A stretch of 11,855 nt of DNA, taken from the NCBI GenBank assembly GCA_024220525.1, contig JAMYWO010000208.1, positions 61,008 to 72,862 of the forward strand, in the 5' to 3' direction. Under the pieces are notes generated by a model, which was not told the origin of the DNA, made no database searches, and worked only from the letters and a program-made list of their open reading frames with translations. The position numbers were made by a program, and so were the translations under genes. Numbering within the stretch: position 1 is the first letter of the stretch; the number at the start of each line of letters is the position of its first letter. The stretch is from Cochliopodium minus. Taxonomy: Eukaryota; Discosea; Himatismenida; Cochliopodiidae. Shown one piece after another: positions 1 to 8,216 of the stretch.

Positions 1-2646
1 CTTTCCTTCTTCATCTAAGAGAAGGATATGGCCATCACCGAAACTAAATCTATTATTTTTAAGTTATTTCTTTTGAGATGGAATTTAAATCATGTTGTTC
101 GGGTTGAGTTCTGTCAATTTTAGTTTATATTTTAAATTGAATCATAATTATTAAATAATCAAATAACAAATTTTTTACTTCCAAATAATTCAACATTGAA
201 ACTTTCTGTAATGACACAAACAAAATATCCAGCAGAACTTGTTACAANAAAAAAATAAAAAAATAAAAAAATAAAAAAATAAAAAAATAAAAAAATAAAA
301 ATAAAAAAATAAAAAAATAAAAAAATAAAAATAAAAATAAAAGATGAAAAACAAAAAAATAAAAAATAAGAAATAAAAATAAAAGATGAAAAATAATAAA
401 TTTCTTACAGTGTTGCCAAATTTTCCCCAAATATATACATTTTTTCTTAATGTTATGACAACTAACTCAGAACCACAATAAACCCTCGACTTTTGCAGGA
501 AAGAGTCATGAAATTTCTCGCCCTTTTCTTTTTCTTTGGAGATCAAATTGAAGTCCTTCGAAGAAGAAAACTGTGCAGTCTTCTCTTTGGTGACTTGATG
601 AAGATCCTTCAAACTTTCTCTCCTATCTAATTTTTCGATTGCTATTTGTATTGGAGAATCTGATTCTTTTTTTGAAATATTTTAAATTTTGAAATATTTG
701 TTTCAATTTTAAATTATTTGTAACAAATAATCTTTTTATTATTTTAAATCTTATTTTAAATTATTTTTTATTTTTAACAATTTTACTTTTATTTTTATTT
801 TTATTTTAAATAATTTTAATGTTTATTTTAGATTTGAAATAATTTTTTTAATTTATTTTATTGTTTTAAAAATAAAATAAAAAATATTTTTTACTAGATT
901 TAGAATTCTCCAGAGACAACTGATGAATGCAATTCTTCCCAAAAAACCAAACTTCATCCCCCTCCGTAATAAAAACCATGAAAGTAGACCCCAAAGAAAG
1001 ATCGCGAACCTTCTTCTTAAAATTGAGCTGAGTAGGCTTATCCACCAACTTGTCAAACTCCCCCCAATAAACAACTTTACCCTGCAAAGTTACAAAAGCG
1101 GAATTATCACGACCAGCGACGATTTTAACGACAGGTTTTTTCCAATTTAATATAATCGGATTGTCGTACGTTATAATCTCTCCCTCTTTAAGTTTTTGCT
1201 TCTCCGATACTATACAGTTGTTTGTGTTTTTTCCCCATTGGTAGATGGTGGGAGTTTCTTTGCCTAGTGCGATGGCGTGGTTGGTTCCGAAGGCTATTGA
1301 GCTTATTTTGATTGTGCCCAGTATTTTTCGGGGGATTTTGAGGGCTTGGAATTTGTCTTTCGTCATTGGATTGTTTCCCCATGCGTAAGCATTTCCATTC
1401 TCTTTTTATTAATTGTTAAATAGATATCCAAAGAAATTAAATGTTAAAATTTTGAATCATAGATAGAGATGTTCAAAATTTTACAACAGTTTAAATTTTG
1501 TTAGCAATTAATTTATATCCGCTAACAAAGTTGTAAATTTTGGACATGTCTAAATCATAGATAAAAATTTATTTGGGATTTTTTTTTTTAATCTCCAAAT
1601 GAGTTTTAGATATTCAGATACTTTGAATAATTATCAAATACAAATCCATTATTGAAAGATCAATAATTATATTCGTAAAATTCGTATTTTTAGAAAGCTG
1701 AATTTGAATATTTTAAGTTAAAAAATGAGATATTCGACTTATTAACTTGCAATATGGTATTGTTGGAAATAATTATTGAAATAAATTTTTATTTTTATTT
1801 TGTATCTTACCATCAATAACTCCTGAAGTATCTCCACCACTGGATAAATAAACAATTTTGATATTCAATGAATCCAAGCTCTTTATCTTTTTAGGTATTG
1901 CTATAGGACTGATTTTATGTCCTTCATTTTAAATTTAAAAGGGTGAATAAAATTATAACAATAGATTTGAATGTTATGATAAGTCTTATTACCCAATCCT
2001 ATCAAAGATATTTGATTTATAGTGAAATATAAAAAACACATTAGAAAATATTTTAAAATGATATTATGTACCCAATTGAGCATTATCATTTGCCCCATAT
2101 CCAAACAAAGATTGATTTTCTGCAGTTTATAAAAATAAATTTTTGATTTAAAAAAATTCATTTCGTGAAATAGGATGCTGGAGTGATTCATTATTTTTTA
2201 CCTGTAAGAAGCATGATATGATTGGTGCCGCATGATATATGTTTGATTCTCTTAAGGGCATAGAATTTAAGAGGGCTGGGAACATTAAAAGTATATTGGC
2301 CATAGCAATATTTCCATTCTAGAAAAATATCAGATTGAGTGTTATTGATAGAGGAGATATATAGATTGATTTTTCAATAAAATTGAATCAATTTGTTTTG
2401 TATAAAGTGAATTTAAAAATATTTGGAATTTTGATAAGAGATTCAGTAAATATGGTTTTTTTAAAGGTTTCTATTGATTCAAATATGAAGTTTTATTTTC
2501 TTTGAATTCAATAAATTGTTTTTTTTTAAACCATTTCCTTTCTGCTCAGCCTTTTCTTTCTGCGATACGATCAATCCGAATCCCATATCTTTATCTATCT
2601 CCCTCCAACATCCTTCTCCAGATATGGTACTTATTCTTGGCTTCAT
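1..2646 (-). CDS. RCC1-repeat (beta-propeller) protein, 3' end beyond the window
   Basis: Eight exons read on the minus strand: 2646-2532, 2318-2202, 2119-2072, 1921-1811, 1401-895, 659-409, 205-168 and 49-1; phases agree at every junction and give 412 codons before the window ends. The start ATG (2646) has an in-frame TGA two codons upstream. RCC1 blade signatures recur: SCGTNHIMLLT (about residues 67-77), GYGANDNAQLG (84-94), SGGDTSGVIDENGNAYAWG (about 121-139), FGTNHAIALG (168-177), AGRDNSAFVT (226-235), LGSTFMVFIT (267-276) and FGDGHILLLDEEGK at the left edge. RCC1 propellers serve as protein-interaction or exchange-factor scaffolds; the partner here is unknown. I see no domain other than the propeller in the visible part. 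The last two junctions are least certain: the donor at 167 is GTTATT, and intron 206-408 contains a low-complexity repeat with an ambiguous base. Intron 1922-2071 may hide a 6-nt exon. Confidence 0.85.
246..392. repeat. Low-complexity (A5-7 T)n tract inside an RCC1-gene intron
   Basis: About 145 bp of near-perfect short tandem units of five to seven A followed by one T, with an undetermined base at 247. It lies within the intron 206-408 of the left RCC1 gene and is T-rich on that gene's coding strand. The conceptual Phe/Ile/Leu-rich translations of this tract are not proteins. Length is probably unstable or mis-assembled here. Confidence 0.9.
1455..1563. mobile_element. MITE-like inverted-repeat element with 11-bp flanking direct repeats
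   Basis: The 11-mer AATCATAGATA occurs exactly at 1455-1465 and at 1553-1563. Between them, 1466-1552 is an imperfect inverted repeat: the outer arms 1466-1487 and the reverse complement of 1530-1552 share CAAAATTT and ACAAC with two small gaps; the inner arms TTTTGTTAGC (1496-1505) and GCTAACAAAG (1521-1530) pair at nine of ten positions around a 15-nt loop. Terminal inverted repeats bounded by a direct duplication of this size is the layout of a small non-autonomous DNA transposon; 8-11 bp duplications are known for hAT and Mutator-type elements. It has no coding capacity and sits in the intron 1402-1810 of the RCC1 gene. It could instead be an RNA hairpin or chance in AT-rich DNA. Confidence 0.5.
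1993..1998 (-). other. Possible 6-nt microexon (GATTGG) of the RCC1 gene
   Basis: On the minus strand, TTTGATAG precedes GATTGG, which is followed by GTAATAAG, giving good acceptor and donor sites around six bases. Inclusion keeps frame (phase 1 on both sides) and changes the protein from QLG-HK to QLG-LG-HK, closer to the usual RCC1 blade signature GQLGLGH. Skipping it also gives an acceptable protein, so it may be alternative or accidental. Confidence 0.35.
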
Positions 2647-2922
2647 AAATCAAGAATTTTTTTTATAAATTAATTTAATTTGAACAAAAAGATTATAAAC
2701 TAGGAGAAGGTATAGAATATATATATGTGTTATTCAACATCAAATAAATGGTTTATTTGATGAATTATTCAATTGAATTTAAATAATCTCGTCTAAATTA
2801 ATTTTATTAGAACAAAGGAATCCATATCGGTTGAAATATTCTTTAATGATCTTTCTTAATCAATCCCTATCAATATTTAATTTTCATTTTAGGATTATCT
2901 TGTTCTCTTATCTTTTTTTGTT
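2647..2922 (-). promoter_or_regulatory. Upstream region of the left RCC1 gene with a perfect dyad at 2738-2762
   Basis: This 276-bp spacer contains no convincing exon. It holds a perfect 11-bp inverted repeat, CATCAAATAAA (2738-2748) and TTTATTTGATG (2752-2762), around a 3-nt loop, about 90-115 bp upstream of the RCC1 start. An alternating AT run (2717-2727, TATA-like) lies between dyad and gene. The same spacer must also carry the 3' end of the small membrane-protein gene, so the dyad could instead be involved in its transcript ending. The role is inference. Confidence 0.35.
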
Positions 2923-3144
2923 TCATATCAGTGGTTTATATTCTTCTCTTTTGTTCTTTTTTGATTTAAATTTGTTGAGGATCGATCTTATCAGAAAGAT
3001 GAAAACAAAGATGGCCAAAAGAAGACAAATGAAGATTATCACAAAGGCAACTATTGAATCTTCATTTATTTTGTTGTTTGATAGAAATGATCGAGAGTAT
3101 ATTACATTAAAGAAAAGTATGGAGAGGATAAATAAGACCCTCAT
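2923..3144 (-). CDS. Small signal-peptide plus single transmembrane protein, unknown function
   Basis: Uninterrupted 73-codon frame, ATG at 3144 and TGA at 2923. Residues 1-17 (MRVLFILSILFFNVIYS) form a typical hydrophobic secretion signal. A short polar stretch (about 18-30, with N and E/D) follows, then a strong membrane span (about 31-52), then a very basic tail ending REEYKPLI. Predicted topology is type I with a roughly 13-residue outside segment and a 20-residue cytoplasmic tail. Y69-K-P-L72 fits the YxxPhi sorting motif used for endosomal or lysosomal targeting, so endomembrane location is possible. Many codons end in C (ATC, CTC, TCC, GCC, TTC), unlike flanking non-coding DNA, which supports coding. 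I recognise no family. A plus-strand frame across the same DNA (2831-3196) is less protein-like. It shares the 140-bp spacer upstream with the divergent LRR gene. Confidence 0.5.
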   Translation of the reverse strand: MRVLFILSILFFNVIYSRSFLSNNKINEDSIVAFVIIFICLLLAIFVFIFLIRSILNKFKSKKNKREEYKPLI

Positions 3145-3284
3145 TTTTATTTTGTTAAAATCTGAAAAAAATTTGAATTTCTTAAAACATGATTAATAAA
3201 TGGTTTTGGTAACCATTTTATGTGGCAACCAACAAAATCAAAAAATTTTTTCCTTGAAAATAAATTATTAAAAATATATAAAAA
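3145..3284. promoter_or_regulatory. 140-bp divergent spacer between small membrane-protein gene and LRR gene
   Basis: Both neighbours start outward from this spacer, so it should hold both promoters. It contains an 8-bp inverted repeat AAATGGTT (3198-3205) / AACCATTT (3211-3218) and a TATATAAA-like run at 3275-3284 directly before the LRR start codon. The 12-mer AATAAATGGTTT (3195-3206) is repeated exactly at 2743-2754 on the other side of the small gene. Function is inferred from position. Confidence 0.4.
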
Positions 3285-5463
3285 ATGTTTGATCTTAGTA
3301 AAAAACTTGACGATAAAATTCATTATGTAAGAAAATAATTTCAAATTCTCCATCCCTTTGTAATTAAACATTTATAATCTCATTTTTTTGTTTTATAGGA
3401 ACATATAAATGATCATAATATTGATTATAGAATAAAAGAAATGGATAGACATGAAGAAGTGCATAAATATGAAATATATCTCTTTAAAAATGAAAATTTG
3501 GAAAAAATATTTAATAAATTGAACGAAAAGGATAGAATAAAATTTTTGAAATTTGACTTTGAAAGATACAAAAAACAAAAGATAAATTATATGGTTCATT
3601 TATCTGATTATCTGAGAAAATCAAAGAATATTGAACATATTGAATTATGTATCAAAGATAAAAATGAAGGGTGGGACGAATTTTGTGAAGTGTTAGAAGC
3701 ATGCCAATCTATAAGATCTACAAATCTCAGCATTGATGTTGAGAACGAGGAAAATAAATTGATCTCTTTAAAAGTTTTGGACTCAATAATTAAAAACAAA
3801 AAAATTGTAAAATTGGAACTAAATTACGAAAGATCAGACGCGGAAATGTCTAAAAAAATCTTGGATTTGTTGAATATGAACCAATTTATAGAAATGGATT
3901 TCTACTATGAGACGAAATTCGAAAAGGAGATTGTGGAGGCAATAAAAATCAACCAAAAATTAACAAAATTAAAAATAATAGACATAAAGAACCAACAACA
4001 AATAAATTGTCTCGGAGACATTTTGGATTCAAACAAGTCTATATGTGATTATGTATTAGAAAGTTTAGGGAATAAAAGTATGCAATACATTTGCGAAAAA
4101 CTAAAAAATAATCACTGCTTCAAATCCTTGGTCATGAGTTTTGATTGTTTAAAAACTGGAGGTTTGGAGAAGTTAAATGAAATGTTGTGTATCAATAATA
4201 ATATCGAAAAGCTGTAATTCATTTTCATTTCTTCAAAGCAATTATTCTATTAAATATTAAAAAAAAAAATTTTAAATAATTTTATATTATTTTGTATTTT
4301 TGTATTTTCTTACATTTTTTATATTTTTTTAAATGTATTTTGTTTTTTTTTTATTTTTTATTTTGTATTTTATATTTTATATTTCAAATTTAAATTTTTA
4401 TTTTTGTATTTTCTTAATGTATTTTGTATTTTATATTTTATAAATTTCAAATTTATAATTTAAAATTTAATAATTTTGAGTTAATATATTTTATATTTTA
4501 TTTTATTTTATTTTATATTTTTTTCATTTAATATATTTTGTCCATTTAATTTTATTTTTCTAATTTAATATTTTGTAAAAAAAATGAAGGAAATTACATT
4601 TCGAAACGTATATTAATGAAGACATATTTCAGTACATAAAAGAAGGAATAGAGAAAAACAATAGTTTGAAGGAATTACATTTAGTAAGATGTCATGTAGA
4701 GGATACTAAATTCATCTCGGAGTTACTGCTTGTTAAAAAATGGACAAGTATTTCAGTTGGGACATTGGATTTCAAAACAATTATGCTATCCCTGAAACAA
4801 AACAAGTACTTGAAACAAATTGTTTTGTATGATCATGACAATGAGTCACATACTATTTCAAAAGAAGAAAAAATTTTTATAATAGATTGTTTGAAAAATA
4901 ACAGTACTCTTGAGAAATTGGTGATGAACCATTTTGACATGAAAAGTGGAGATTGCCAAAAAGAATTTGTTGATTTTTTGAAAATAAATCACACTCTCTC
5001 ATATACAAATCTATTTTTTTGTGACAGAAATTTAAAAATATTGATGTGGCTAAACAAAAGAATCTCCGAAAATCCATGCTGGTCTGACCTCAAACATTAC
5101 TCCTTCGAAGGATTGTTCAAACAAAAAATTAGAACCTTTTTATTGTGCCTCAAAGTATTTAGATTGAAATTACCAAAACCAATACTCTTTCCAATTTTTA
5201 ACCAAGATGCTTTTCATTTTTTGATTTCTTTGAAATTGTCTTGCATAGAAGAATTTTATGAAACACAAGTAGTAGATTACGATGGAGAATATGAAAATAA
5301 TGAAAAATTTTTATCTGATAATAGTGAATATTTAAATGAATTTCCTTTTTTAAGGGAAATCTTGAACATATCATACAATTTGGATGAGATAGATAACTAT
5401 TCAACTGAGCCTGAGATTCTCCAAACAAATAGGAAAAAAAGAAAATGTGAAGAAAAAAAATGA
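3285..5463 (+). CDS. Leucine-rich-repeat protein (ribonuclease-inhibitor-like) with C-terminal WS..H..F/PKPIL module
   Basis: Three exons: 3285-3326 (14 codons), 3399-4213 and 4590-5463 (stop TGA), giving 576 residues. Intron 1 (72 bp) has GTAAGA and a TTTTTTTGTTTTATAG acceptor; intron 2 (376 bp) splits the Leu-286 codon and rejoins the repeat as IEKL-KLHFE. An in-frame TAA at 3279 fixes the ATG. From about residue 60 to 440 the protein shows irregular 26-30-residue repeats of the type K-x-L-x-x-L-x-[LI] followed by an amphipathic helix (IVKLELNYE, QKLTKLKIIDI, KSLVMSF, NNSLKELHLVRC, NSTLEKLVMNHF), as in RNI-type LRR solenoids that bind proteins. Residues 450-489 (5080-5199) hold a tail module shared with the RCC1 gene at the right end. 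The last residues are acidic, then NRKKRKCEEKK, a possible nuclear signal. No enzyme motif is visible; the function is unknown and LRR repeats are degenerate. Confidence 0.78.
4254..4580 (+). repeat. T-rich low-complexity intron of the LRR gene
   Basis: The second intron (4214-4589) is dominated by variations of TATTTTGTATTTTATATTTTATA, including a short duplicated block near 4360-4390 and 4420-4445. It contains no open frame of interest. The acceptor ATGAAG at 4584-4589 lacks a pure pyrimidine tract next to the AG, but the resulting frame and phase are consistent. Confidence 0.7.
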
Positions 5464-5640
5464 TCAAAAAAAAAAACAAAACAAATCAAATTTTTAATGA
5501 TATTAATTTATAATAATAATAATATTAAATAAAAAATTCTTTCAACCAATTTATTTAAATAATTCTTCGTAAATAATCAAATCTATATAAGAAATAGCTC
5601 AAAACAAAAATAAGATAGCAAATAAAAATTTTTAATAAAA
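5464..5640. terminator. Convergent 3' region with facing polyadenylation signals
   Basis: The LRR gene (plus) and the SNARE gene (minus) end 177 bp apart. AATAAA at 5528-5533 is on the plus strand, about 65 nt after the LRR stop; TTTATT at 5550-5555 is AATAAA on the minus strand, about 86-91 nt after the SNARE stop. If cleavage occurs 10-30 nt beyond each signal the two transcripts overlap at their 3' ends. Confidence 0.5.
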
Positions 5641-6138
5641 CTACTTGGTGAAAATAGCAGCAAAAACGACACCAACCAAAGCCAAAACCAACAACAATAT
5701 AATACACCACATACACTTGGTACTAGAATTGGCCTCGAACTTCTGGATCCTCTGAGTCTCCCTCTTAACCTTTCTATTCGTGAGATCGATCTTCCCGTCC
5801 ATGCTGTCCAACAACTCTAACTGTTCTTCCGTTTCGATGTTGATGGCCTCAGCAAGCTCCCTCTGCTTGTACAAGCTGTCGCTGAGCATGTCGAGGGCCT
5901 TGTCCTGCTGGTTCATGATGTTGCTCTGTCTGTCGAGCATTTGGCGCGAGCTGAAGCTTTGGTCGTCCTCTGGCTCTTCGTCTCTGTATCCCCAGTTGCT
6001 GCTGGAGTTCAATTCCAATTCTTTTGTATCTTTCTTTCTAGAAAAAAAAATTATTTTTTTGTTGGATGTTTTTGTTGGGAGGTTCAATGGAATATTCATT
6101 TTAAAATTAATTTTATTATTGAATCGATTCGAATTCAT
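5641..6138 (-). CDS. Qc-SNARE, syntaxin-8-like, tail-anchored
   Basis: Uninterrupted frame of 165 codons. Residues about 70-132 form a SNARE coiled coil with heptad hydrophobics and the zero-layer glutamine Q106 (context IETEEQLELLDSM). It is followed by a short linker with TKC and a C-terminal membrane anchor (about 143-162, ending IFTK). The order and spacing match the syntaxin 8 class of endosomal Qc-SNAREs, which pair with Qa, Qb and R-SNAREs in late-endosome fusion; syntaxin 6 or Bet1 classes are less likely but not excluded. Syntaxin 8 is usually about 235 residues with an Habc domain, which is missing. The start is uncertain: minus-strand TTTTTTTTTTCTAG ending at 6038 is an excellent splice acceptor, so the true 5' end could be an upstream exon, for instance ATGTCTAATTGGGG (6491-6478) with donor GTAAAA, giving about 136 residues. 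GC content is clearly higher than in neighbours. Confidence 0.85.
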   Translation of the reverse strand: MNSNRFNNKINFKMNIPLNLPTKTSNKKIIFFSRKKDTKELELNSSSNWGYRDEEPEDDQSFSSRQMLDRQSNIMNQQDKALDMLSDSLYKQRELAEAINIETEEQLELLDSMDGKIDLTNRKVKRETQRIQKFEANSSTKCMWCIILLLVLALVGVVFAAIFTK

Positions 6139-6797
6139 TTTAATTTGGAGATTAATGCAAATATAAAAAATTTTTTTCTTGGATGATATCGGTTATGATT
6201 TCCAATTGGATTATATTTTTACAACCTAATTTTAAATCCCATAGTTGATTTATTTTGTTCCCATTTTCAATCCCAAATATTTGATTATTGTGGTTATATT
6301 TGGTATGACTGCAAATTATTGATTTTATAAACTATTCTACTCAAAATGATATTATGATTTTTCAGTGTATGATAAATTTTTTTGATTTATTTGTTAATGA
6401 TTTGATCGTTGTGAATAATGTTGGATATGAAAGGTTCAAAAATGAAGAATATTCTTTTGAATTAAAAATTATTTTACCCCCAATTAGACATGTTTTTTTT
6501 TTTTTTTGAATATGTTTGAAATGAATTAAAGAAGGTGAGATGAATGATCTGTACAAACAAAAGGCTGTATCTTATTCGACCTTTACAATTTTTTTTTAAA
6601 TATATTTTTTTCATTGAATGAAAATTTTACAAGAGAATTAATTTGAAGAGAATATCAAACAAATGAGTTATCAAGCAAAATTACATAAATAAAAAAAGAT
6701 AGAGAATTTAGAGAAAATGAAAAAGAATAAGAAAGCTAAATTTCTTGAAATTTAATTTAAATTAAACAAATTTATCTTCTTTTTTGAAAATATTCAT
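6139..6797. other. Intergenic region between the SNARE 5' end and the proteasome 3' end
   Basis: About 660 bp, AT-rich. It should contain the SNARE promoter and possibly a small first SNARE exon near 6478-6491, and the 3' UTR of the proteasome gene near 6700-6797. The A/T run at 6492-6508 (T on the plus strand) lies just upstream of that candidate exon. The minus-strand frame 6556-6362 has no recognisable protein features. No RNA gene is seen. Confidence 0.5.
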
Positions 6798-8216
6798 TTA
6801 GAGATCCATCAAATCACCATCATTAATTTCGACAGGATCGAAAGATTGGCTCAAAATAGCAGTAGTACCTCTTTTAAAGTCATAACCACCAGGCTTGATA
6901 TATTTACGAGGCATCAATTTTTTATAGTTACGAAGCATCTTGACAGGAAGACCCTTCTCGAACATTTCCTTTGTAATTACACAAATATCGACATTAGAAC
7001 CTGATCCAAGATCGTTGATGATACCAGCAGTGATAGCTTGTTCAACAAGATCGATTGCTTCTTGTTCCTCCATACCTTTCAATCGAAAGAGAAATTAAAA
7101 AAATGTAAGAAATAAGAATTATAAAAGCAATAAACGATAAGAAATATGAAAGATAATGAGTATAAAAAATGGAAACAATAAACAGGTATAAACAGCATAA
7201 TTTATAATGAATTATGTATTGCTCATTATTATTTTTCAGTTTTAATTTAATAAGGTGTAATGTTCATTTCGAATAAGATATTTTGTTGAATATTTAAAAG
7301 TATAAAACAATAAAGTATCAAGATTTGAAATATTGTTGGATTGGAGCAAATTATAAAATATTTTCTTTTTTTTTTTACCTTCTTTGTAAGAATCTTCGAA
7401 TACTGCCATAGCTGCAAGAGATCCTGATCCCATGGTTACATATGGCAAACTATCTACGGACCCATGAGGATGGATACTGTAGAGATGAGGACCATCAACA
7501 TCATAACCACCTAATACAAGAGCAGCAGAGATGTGTCCTTGATATTTAAACAACATATTTGCGAGTAATGTTTGTGCAGTGACAACTCTACTTTTTCTTC
7601 CTGTTGACAATCTATGTAATTCGAGTTTTGAAGATATTAAAGCTAGATTTTTTTGAAAGTGATAAAAAATGAGATAGAATTGAATCAATATGATTGATAT
7701 TTCAATATTTAAATAGTTCAATAGATTTATCTCAAACAATAGACTTACATGTTGAATTTTCCTATAATAATTTAAATAGAAAAACTTATTTAGATAAATC
7801 TTTCAAGAAGAATTCTTCTTACAGTATCTGCAGCTGTTCCAGCACCACAACAGAAGATATTTGGTGCAATATAGTGAATTTTTTCACAATTTTTATCACA
7901 TACAATGGTATCATTTGTTGCTCTTGTATCTGCTCCCAAAACTACTCCATTCTTTTTTTTTTTGATATATAGGTTTAAAATGTTAAAATGTTTTTTTTTC
8001 TTTATTTACTTTGAAAATAACTCCAGCAATTGTTGTACCAGTTTTAGTTGCTGTTTTGAAATGAATTCCTTGTTTTTCAATCAACAAATTTCTTGTATAA
8101 TTTTCAAAAGAAAATCCTCCCTTTTATATTCAAATATTAAGTTATAAATTTCAATAAATCTTGAAATCATGTTGCATATATCTCTTTAATATTACCTTTG
8201 GTATAGTGAATTCCAT
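6798..8216 (-). CDS. PSMB7: 20S proteasome subunit beta type-7 (beta-2, trypsin-like)
   Basis: Six exons on the minus strand: 8216-8196, 8120-8010, 7951-7823, 7761-7749 (13 nt), 7642-7379 and 7075-6798 (stop TAA); 271 residues, close to the usual 270-280. The protein is an N-terminal-nucleophile hydrolase that forms the trypsin-like site of the 20S core, cutting after basic residues. A 35-residue propeptide contains the family motif [11 protein letters not shown] and ends at G-T-T-I-A-G, so mature Thr1 is residue 36. Catalytic D17 (GADTRAT), R19, K33 (KNCEKIH) and the GAGTAAD and GSGS motifs are all present, with Gly45 as in beta-2 subunits. Downstream blocks [45 protein letters not shown] and [10 protein letters not shown] match the family. 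The C-terminal arm (KRGTTAIL to the stop) is of ordinary length. Expression is probably constitutive. It is divergent from the phospholipid gene to the right. Confidence 0.97.
7749..7761 (-). other. 13-nt microexon of the proteasome beta-2 gene
   Basis: GAAAATTCAACAT is bounded on the minus strand by TTATTATAG and GTAAGTCT. Inclusion gives [20 protein letters not shown], matching the spacing of the beta-2 family (a few residues between the AADT and LISS blocks). Skipping it breaks the frame. The neighbouring introns are 61 and 106 bp. Confidence 0.9.

Noticed and set aside
242-430. Phe/Ile/Leu-rich minus-strand frame
   Set aside because: It is a translation of the (A5-7 T)n intron tract and contains an undetermined base.
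923-1150. Plus-strand frame antisense to the large RCC1 exon
   Set aside because: The opposite strand carries clear RCC1 blades in phase with its neighbours.
2831-3196. Plus-strand open frame of 121 codons overlapping the small membrane protein
   Set aside because: The minus-strand frame has a coherent signal peptide, membrane span and basic tail with C-ending codons; the plus-strand translation is its mirror and shows no organised features.
6121-6136. GATTCGAATTC-like string resembling a tRNA T-loop
   Set aside because: No acceptor, D or anticodon arms can be folded around it, and it lies at the 5' end of the SNARE reading frame.
5780-6186. Plus-strand frames antisense to the SNARE gene
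   Set aside because: They are shadows of a GC-rich coding exon; the minus-strand product is an unmistakable SNARE.
6362-6556. Minus-strand 64-codon frame upstream of the SNARE gene, considered as a missing N-terminal exon
   Set aside because: It shows no Habc-like helical pattern and offers no splice donor in a usable phase; only the tiny MSNW exon at 6491-6478 fits.
7199-7219. Short palindrome CATAATT/AATTATG in a proteasome intron
   Set aside because: Seven-bp arms of nearly pure AT are expected by chance here.
7242-7739. Continuous 165-codon minus-strand frame taken as one exon
   Set aside because: Only 7642-7379 is proteasome sequence; both ends run into introns with good splice sites and lose family similarity.
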